A DNA stretch of 7,846 nt from Christensenella sp. UBA5394 (GTDB lineage: Bacteria > Bacillota > Clostridia > Christensenellales > CAG-138), in assembly GCA_002409725.1 (NCBI GenBank), contig DHOI01000114.1, positions 3,355 to 11,200 of the forward strand, in the 5' to 3' direction. Positions 6,160-7,846 of the stretch are shown piece after piece. The position numbers and the translations under genes are program-made. Within the stretch, counting starts at the first letter, position 1. Every line of letters begins with the position of its first letter. The notes under the pieces are model-generated. The model did no database searches. It worked only from the letters and a program-made list of their open reading frames with translations, and was not told where the DNA came from.

Positions 6160-6627
6160 TTATTTTAATTGATTTTGTTCGCTTCGCTCCTGCGCGGCCT
6201 GCAAGCGGCTGCGCTGGAACACATAATCCTCGGCCATATCCGCCAAGGTGGTGGAATCCAGCACCTCGTCGATGCGGCTTTGCAGCTTGAGCCAAAGGGG
6301 CCGGGCGCTGCAGGCGCAGGCGTTGTCGCAGGCCGCGCCTTCGGTGCTCACGCAATCCATCACGGCTGTGCTGCCTTCCAGCACGCGGAGCACCTCGTTC
6401 ACGCTGATCTCGCCCGGCGGCCTGGCCAGGGAATAGCCCCCCTGCGCCCCCCGCACGGAATTAACCAGCCCCGCCTTGCGCAGCGCCGCGATGAGCTGCT
6501 CCAAATAAGCGTCGCTGATGCCCTGCATGGCGGCTAGGGAAGCGGTGCTCACCATGCCGCCGCCGTAATTCACGGCTAAATCCACCATGGCCTTTAAGCC
6601 ATAACGACCCCGTGTCGATAGCTTCAT
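6160..6627 (-). CDS. iscR: Rrf2-family Fe-S cluster regulator IscR
   Basis: IscR senses cellular Fe-S status through its own [2Fe-2S] cluster and represses the isc operon when cluster-loaded. The 155-residue protein begins MKLSTRGRYGLKAM, typical of the family, with a winged helix-turn-helix at about 1-80 (recognition region SDAYLEQLIAALRKAGLVNS, wing RGAQGGYSLAR at 59-69). The likely cluster cysteines are C92, C100 and C106, with an extra C104; in E. coli the ligands are C92, C98, C104 and H107. By hand alignment the His position is R109 here. The ATG at 6627 has GGAGG (6636-6640) eight bases upstream; a longer open frame to 6684 would extend to within the promoter -10 region and is rejected. 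It is the first gene of the iscR-iscS-iscU operon, which fits autoregulation. Confidence 0.93.
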   Translation of the reverse strand: MKLSTRGRYGLKAMVDLAVNYGGGMVSTASLAAMQGISDAYLEQLIAALRKAGLVNSVRGAQGGYSLARPPGEISVNEVLRVLEGSTAVMDCVSTEGAACDNACACSARPLWLKLQSRIDEVLDSTTLADMAEDYVFQRSRLQAAQERSEQNQLK

Positions 6628-6674
6628 GGGCTGCGCCTCCAATTCCGAGTAGTTCACTCTGATTTTCCATCGAT

Positions 6675-6704
6675 ACTGTACCACACCGCCTGACCCCTTG
6701 TCAA
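6675..6704 (-). promoter_or_regulatory. Promoter of the iscR-iscS-iscU operon
   Basis: On the minus strand a perfect -35 TTGACA (6699-6704) is followed after 18 bases by TACAGT (6675-6680), which is preceded by TGG and so forms an extended -10 (TGnTACAGT). Transcription should start near 6668, leaving a leader of about 40 bases before the iscR ATG. It lies about 35 bases beyond the terminator of the gene to the right, so the operon is transcribed independently. Confidence 0.82.
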
Positions 6705-6733
6705 TAATTCATAGCCGTTTGCTTGGAATTATT
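6703..6733. promoter_or_regulatory. Candidate operator: AATAATTC-N15-GAATTATT inverted repeat at the iscR -35
   Basis: Two perfect 8-bp inverted arms (6703-6710 and 6726-6733) are 23 bp apart centre to centre, about two helical turns, and the proximal arm overlaps the -35 hexamer. A shorter TGAC-N5-GTCA dyad (6691-6703) covers the other side of the -35. Either could be an IscR site or that of another regulator; neither matches the E. coli IscR type 1 motif well. The AT-rich arms could arise by chance. Confidence 0.35.
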
Positions 6734-6740
6734 TTATCCC

Positions 6741-6776
6741 AAAACAAAAAAAACCGGCCTGGAAAACCATGCCGGT
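6741..6776 (-). terminator. Intrinsic terminator of the metallophosphoesterase gene
   Basis: On the minus strand ACCGGC, one mismatch, CCA/TGG pairs and a TTTT loop form a nine-pair stem with a single C-T mismatch (6753-6776). It is followed by eight Ts, a G and four more Ts. The hairpin begins 19 bases after the gene's stop codon and insulates the iscR promoter from read-through. Confidence 0.9.
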
Positions 6777-6795
6777 CAAGATGCCGCACGGGCGG

Positions 6796-7488
6796 TTAGG
6801 CTTCCAAAATAAGCTTGGGGGCGAATTCCAAATGGTCTGCGGAGCATAGGGTATATTCCACACCGTTTCGTATGCCCTCAAAGGCATTCCTGCAGGCTTT
6901 GCCGTGCAGGTGGCCGTAGACGGCACGCTCTACGCCGTAGGCCTCCAAAAGCTCGGTAAAGCCGCTCTGCTGCCGCCGCTCGTTGAAGGGAGGGTAATGC
7001 AGCATGCAGAGCTTAGGCATGCCGGCTGGGGCGGATTTAAGGGAAAGCTCCAAGCGGATCAGTTCGCGTTCGTAAAGCTTCTGATCAACAGCCGGGTCAA
7101 AGAGGGTGCTACCCGGGCAAACCCAGCCCCGTGTGCCCAACACAGCCACGCCGCCTAGGACGAGGCTGTCGTTCTGCACGGCGTGCATACCGCCCGGGAG
7201 GGCCGCGCGCACCTTGGAGATGGAATTCCACCAATAATCGTGGTTGCCCCTAAGCAGCACCTTCGTGCCGGGCAGGGCAGCCAGAAATGCCAGATCGGCT
7301 TTGGCCTCATCGAGGCTCATGCCCCAGCTGATATCGCCGGGCAGGAGCACCGCATCCTCCGGCTGGACGGCGGCGCGCCAGGCGGCTTCCAGGCGCGCAG
7401 CATGGTTATCCCAATTGGGGCCGAAGATATCCATGGGCTTATCCGTGGATAAAGAAAGATGCGGGTCTCCCAGGGCAAAAATCCGCAT
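6796..7488 (-). CDS. Calcineurin-like metallophosphoesterase, substrate unknown
   Basis: This 230-residue cytosolic hydrolase belongs to the binuclear-metal phosphoesterase superfamily (PF00149 type). The full metal-ligand set is visible: GDPH (D8, H10), GDISWG (D52), GNHDYWW (N82, H83), LHYPP (H164) and GHLHG (H193, H195). The KPMDIFG and NHDYWW stretches match a family I know as widespread in Clostridia but without an assigned substrate. The ATG at 7488 is chosen because AGGAGG (7497-7502) lies eight bases upstream; the in-frame GTG at 7497 overlaps that site. It is 42 bases downstream of the acidic zinc-ribbon gene, so the two are probably co-transcribed, and it is followed by its own strong terminator. 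Possible substrates include nucleotides, cyclic nucleotides or phosphoproteins; the sequence does not decide. Confidence 0.93.
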   Translation of the reverse strand: MRIFALGDPHLSLSTDKPMDIFGPNWDNHAARLEAAWRAAVQPEDAVLLPGDISWGMSLDEAKADLAFLAALPGTKVLLRGNHDYWWNSISKVRAALPGGMHAVQNDSLVLGGVAVLGTRGWVCPGSTLFDPAVDQKLYERELIRLELSLKSAPAGMPKLCMLHYPPFNERRQQSGFTELLEAYGVERAVYGHLHGKACRNAFEGIRNGVEYTLCSADHLEFAPKLILEA

Positions 7489-7496
7489 GGCCCGCA

Positions 7497-7502
7497 CCTC
7501 CT
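7497..7502 (-). promoter_or_regulatory. Shine-Dalgarno that fixes the metallophosphoesterase start
   Basis: AGGAGG on the minus strand sits eight bases before the ATG at 7488, an ideal distance. A GTG at 7497 in the same frame overlaps it and so cannot use it. Confidence 0.85.
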
Positions 7503-7530
7503 ATCTTGTGGCGTTGCCAAAAGGCCCGCC

Positions 7531-7846
7531 TTAATCTTCGTCTTCCTCCTCGGAGAAGGGATCCGCGTCCTCATCCTCCTCGTCGAGGTCGCCGCCCAGC
7601 TCCCGGTCGATCTCCTCCAGCTCCCGCTCGGGGATATCGTCCGAGCCGCCCAGCGGCACCTCCATATCGTCCATATCGGCCTCGCCCATAGCCACATCCT
7701 CCGGCAGGTCGTCCGCCAGCTTAGCCAGTCCGGCCTGGCGGCGCACCTCCCTAAGACAAATGGCGCAGAGCTCGTTCCCCCGTACAGCAGGGCGCTCCCC
7801 GCACTCCACGCAGGTGGCGGCTACCGAGTCCGCATCGGCCTCGCCC
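7531..7846 (-). CDS. Acidic zinc-ribbon protein of unknown function, N-terminus beyond the right edge
   Basis: I do not recognise this protein. The open frame enters from the right edge and encodes at least 104 residues with no convincing start inside the window. Near the visible start is a probable zinc ribbon, CVECGERPAVRGNELCAIC, that is CxxC-x11-CxxC. The only in-frame candidate start, a GTG at 7809, falls inside this motif and would remove its first cysteine, so the true start lies outside. After a short basic helix (LREVRRQAGLAKL) the last 61 residues hold 31 Asp or Glu and only two Arg, ending SEEEDED. Such a tail is probably disordered and may contact basic proteins or RNA polymerase, but that is speculation. 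It lies 42 bases upstream of the metallophosphoesterase gene on the same strand, so joint transcription is likely. Confidence 0.8.
   Translation of the reverse strand, partial: GEADADSVAATCVECGERPAVRGNELCAICLREVRRQAGLAKLADDLPEDVAMGEADMDDMEVPLGGSDDIPERELEEIDRELGGDLDEEDEDADPFSEEEDED

Noticed and set aside
5537..6172. Plus-strand open frame opposite iscS
   Set aside because: Antisense shadow of a conserved cysteine desulfurase; no motifs of its own.
6149..6355. N-terminal extension of iscS
   Set aside because: The frame is open but overlaps iscR entirely, has no family similarity, and the ATG at 6148 has a good ribosome binding site.
7531..7809. Complete short gene starting at GTG 7809
   Set aside because: That start would cut the CxxC-x11-CxxC motif; the frame continues open to the window edge with the first cysteine in place.

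Overview
The window reads as a GC-rich stretch of a bacterial chromosome, most likely from the Clostridia (Bacillota). Three things point there: an iscR-iscS-iscU cluster of the clostridial type, a metallophosphoesterase of a kind I associate with Clostridia, and consensus sigma-A-type promoters with strong AGGAGG-like ribosome binding sites. The exact lineage cannot be read from the sequence. No tRNA, rRNA, mobile element or CRISPR array is visible. Coding density is high, and the largest gene-free gap is about 174 bases.

Layout. Positions 1-2236 hold a leftward operon: a YqeM-like SAM methyltransferase, the redox chaperone Hsp33 (hslO), and a TPR protein that runs off the left edge. The last two overlap by 4 bases. 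A compact divergent promoter region (2237-2410) separates this operon from a rightward LytR-CpsA-Psr (LCP) cell-wall ligase gene. That gene ends in a strong intrinsic terminator whose 3' arm contains the start of the next gene, an M15-like zinc peptidase with a peptidoglycan-binding domain. After a hairpin between convergent genes comes a leftward iron-sulfur cluster operon: the Rrf2 regulator iscR, cysteine desulfurase iscS and scaffold iscU (6627 down to 4596). Further right, a leftward pair encodes an acidic zinc-ribbon protein (cut by the right edge) and a metallophosphoesterase ending in a clear terminator.

How the genes fit together. IscS and IscU make Fe-S clusters, and IscR probably represses its own operon when cluster-loaded. 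Hsp33 protects proteins during oxidative stress. The LCP protein and the M15-like protein both belong to cell-wall metabolism. Most of the content is housekeeping. I do not see a convincing new multi-gene system. The most notable points are the start codon embedded in a terminator hairpin, nested palindromes over the -10 of the methyltransferase-hslO promoter, and the unrecognised acidic zinc-ribbon protein.
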